Origin: an uncultured Clostridia bacterium
GTDB taxonomy: Bacteria; Bacillota; Clostridia; Christensenellales; Aristaeellaceae
Assembly (NCBI GenBank): GCA_946615785.1
Contig: CAMOIA010000130.1
Location: 1 to 5,266 of the forward strand
Reading direction: 5' to 3'
Length of the DNA: 5,266 nucleotides
Shown here: positions 4,987 through 5,266 of the stretch, one piece after another
How positions within the stretch are numbered: position 1 is the stretch's first letter
How the letters are laid out: every line of letters starts with the position of its first letter
Notes under the pieces: generated by a model
What the model saw: only the letters and a program-made list of their open reading frames with translations
Databases searched by the model: none
What the model was told of the DNA's origin: nothing
Position numbers and translations under genes: made by a program

Positions 4987-5266
4987 ATGGAAGCAAAAAC
5001 GTATTCAATGGAATTTGCGGGCAGGACGCTGACCCTGGAATTCGGCCGCTATGCCCAGCAGGCAGGCGGTTCCGCGCTGGTGCGCTATGGCGATACGGTG
5101 GTGCTGGTCAACGCGACCGCGTCTGACAGCCCCCGCGAAGGCGTTGATTTTTTCCCGCTGACAGTCGATTTTGAAGAAAAGCAGTATGCTGTCGGCAAGA
5201 TCCCCGGCGGTTTCATCAAGCGTGAAGGCCGTCCCACCGACAAGGCGACCCTGACCTGCCGCCTGA
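4987..5266 (+). CDS. pnp: Polyribonucleotide nucleotidyltransferase (PNPase), 5' part, cut by the window end
   Basis: Phosphorolytic 3'-to-5' exoribonuclease that degrades mRNA to nucleoside diphosphates and can also add 3' tails. Only the first 93 codons are present, with one base of the next; the full protein is normally about 700 aa. The visible part is the N-terminal half of the first RNase PH domain: FAGRTLTLEFGRYAQQAGGS (10-29), the strand VRYGDTVVLVNA (32-43), and the highly conserved FFPLTVDFEEKQYAVGKIPG (55-74) followed by GFIKREGRPTDKA. The frame is intact to the edge. The start is ATG at 4987; AGGAG (4970-4974) lies 12 nt upstream, a little farther than usual. No convincing separate promoter is seen in 4930-4970, so transcription probably comes from rpsO through the leaky terminator. 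A helicase gene lies on the opposite strand about 1.4 kb away. Confidence 0.97.
   Translation, partial: MEAKTYSMEFAGRTLTLEFGRYAQQAGGSALVRYGDTVVLVNATASDSPREGVDFFPLTVDFEEKQYAVGKIPGGFIKREGRPTDKATLTCRL

Overview
The window looks like chromosomal DNA from a moderately GC-rich member of the Firmicutes, most likely Clostridia. The reasons are strong AGGAGG-type ribosome binding sites, TTG start codons, a DUF1836 protein, an ECF sigma/zf-HC2 anti-sigma pair of the clostridial kind, and an adjacent rpsO-pnp pair. I see no mobile element, CRISPR array, tRNA or rRNA. The species cannot be named from this sequence.

Layout, left to right. Positions 1-34 are the rho-independent terminator of an upstream gene that lies outside the window. 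Positions 83-2354 (+) hold a three-gene operon: an ECF sigma factor (TTG start at 141), a zinc-finger anti-sigma protein with six predicted membrane segments, and a membrane-anchored DUF4097 beta-solenoid protein. Each downstream gene overlaps the end of the one before it. The operon is preceded by a textbook ECF-type promoter, TGTAAC-16 bp-CGTC, so it probably autoregulates. Positions 2377-2439 are a hairpin region between convergent genes. Positions 2438-4211 (-) hold a second operon: a DUF1836 predicted DNA-binding protein followed 25 bp later by a compact DEAD-box RNA helicase that starts with TTG. It is driven by a well-formed extended -10 promoter at 4232-4260. Positions 4261-4484 are non-coding, with a 14-bp perfect palindrome and a short inverted repeat. 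Positions 4485-5266 (+) hold the rpsO promoter, a leader of about 100 nt with alternative hairpins near the Shine-Dalgarno sequence, rpsO (ribosomal protein S15), an intergenic terminator, and the first 93 codons of pnp (polynucleotide phosphorylase), cut off by the window edge.

How the parts work together. The left operon is best read as a cell-envelope stress module: the membrane anti-sigma holds the sigma factor until a signal arrives, the released sigma factor activates its own operon, and the DUF4097 protein is a probable effector or sensor at the cell surface. The right half is RNA and translation housekeeping (S15, PNPase), with an RNA helicase encoded divergently next to it. I do not see a clearly new biological system. 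The most useful second looks are the ECF autoregulatory promoter that sets the sigma start, the periodic DUF4097 repeat, the six-segment anti-sigma, the DUF1836-helicase pairing and the possible S15 autoregulatory leader.
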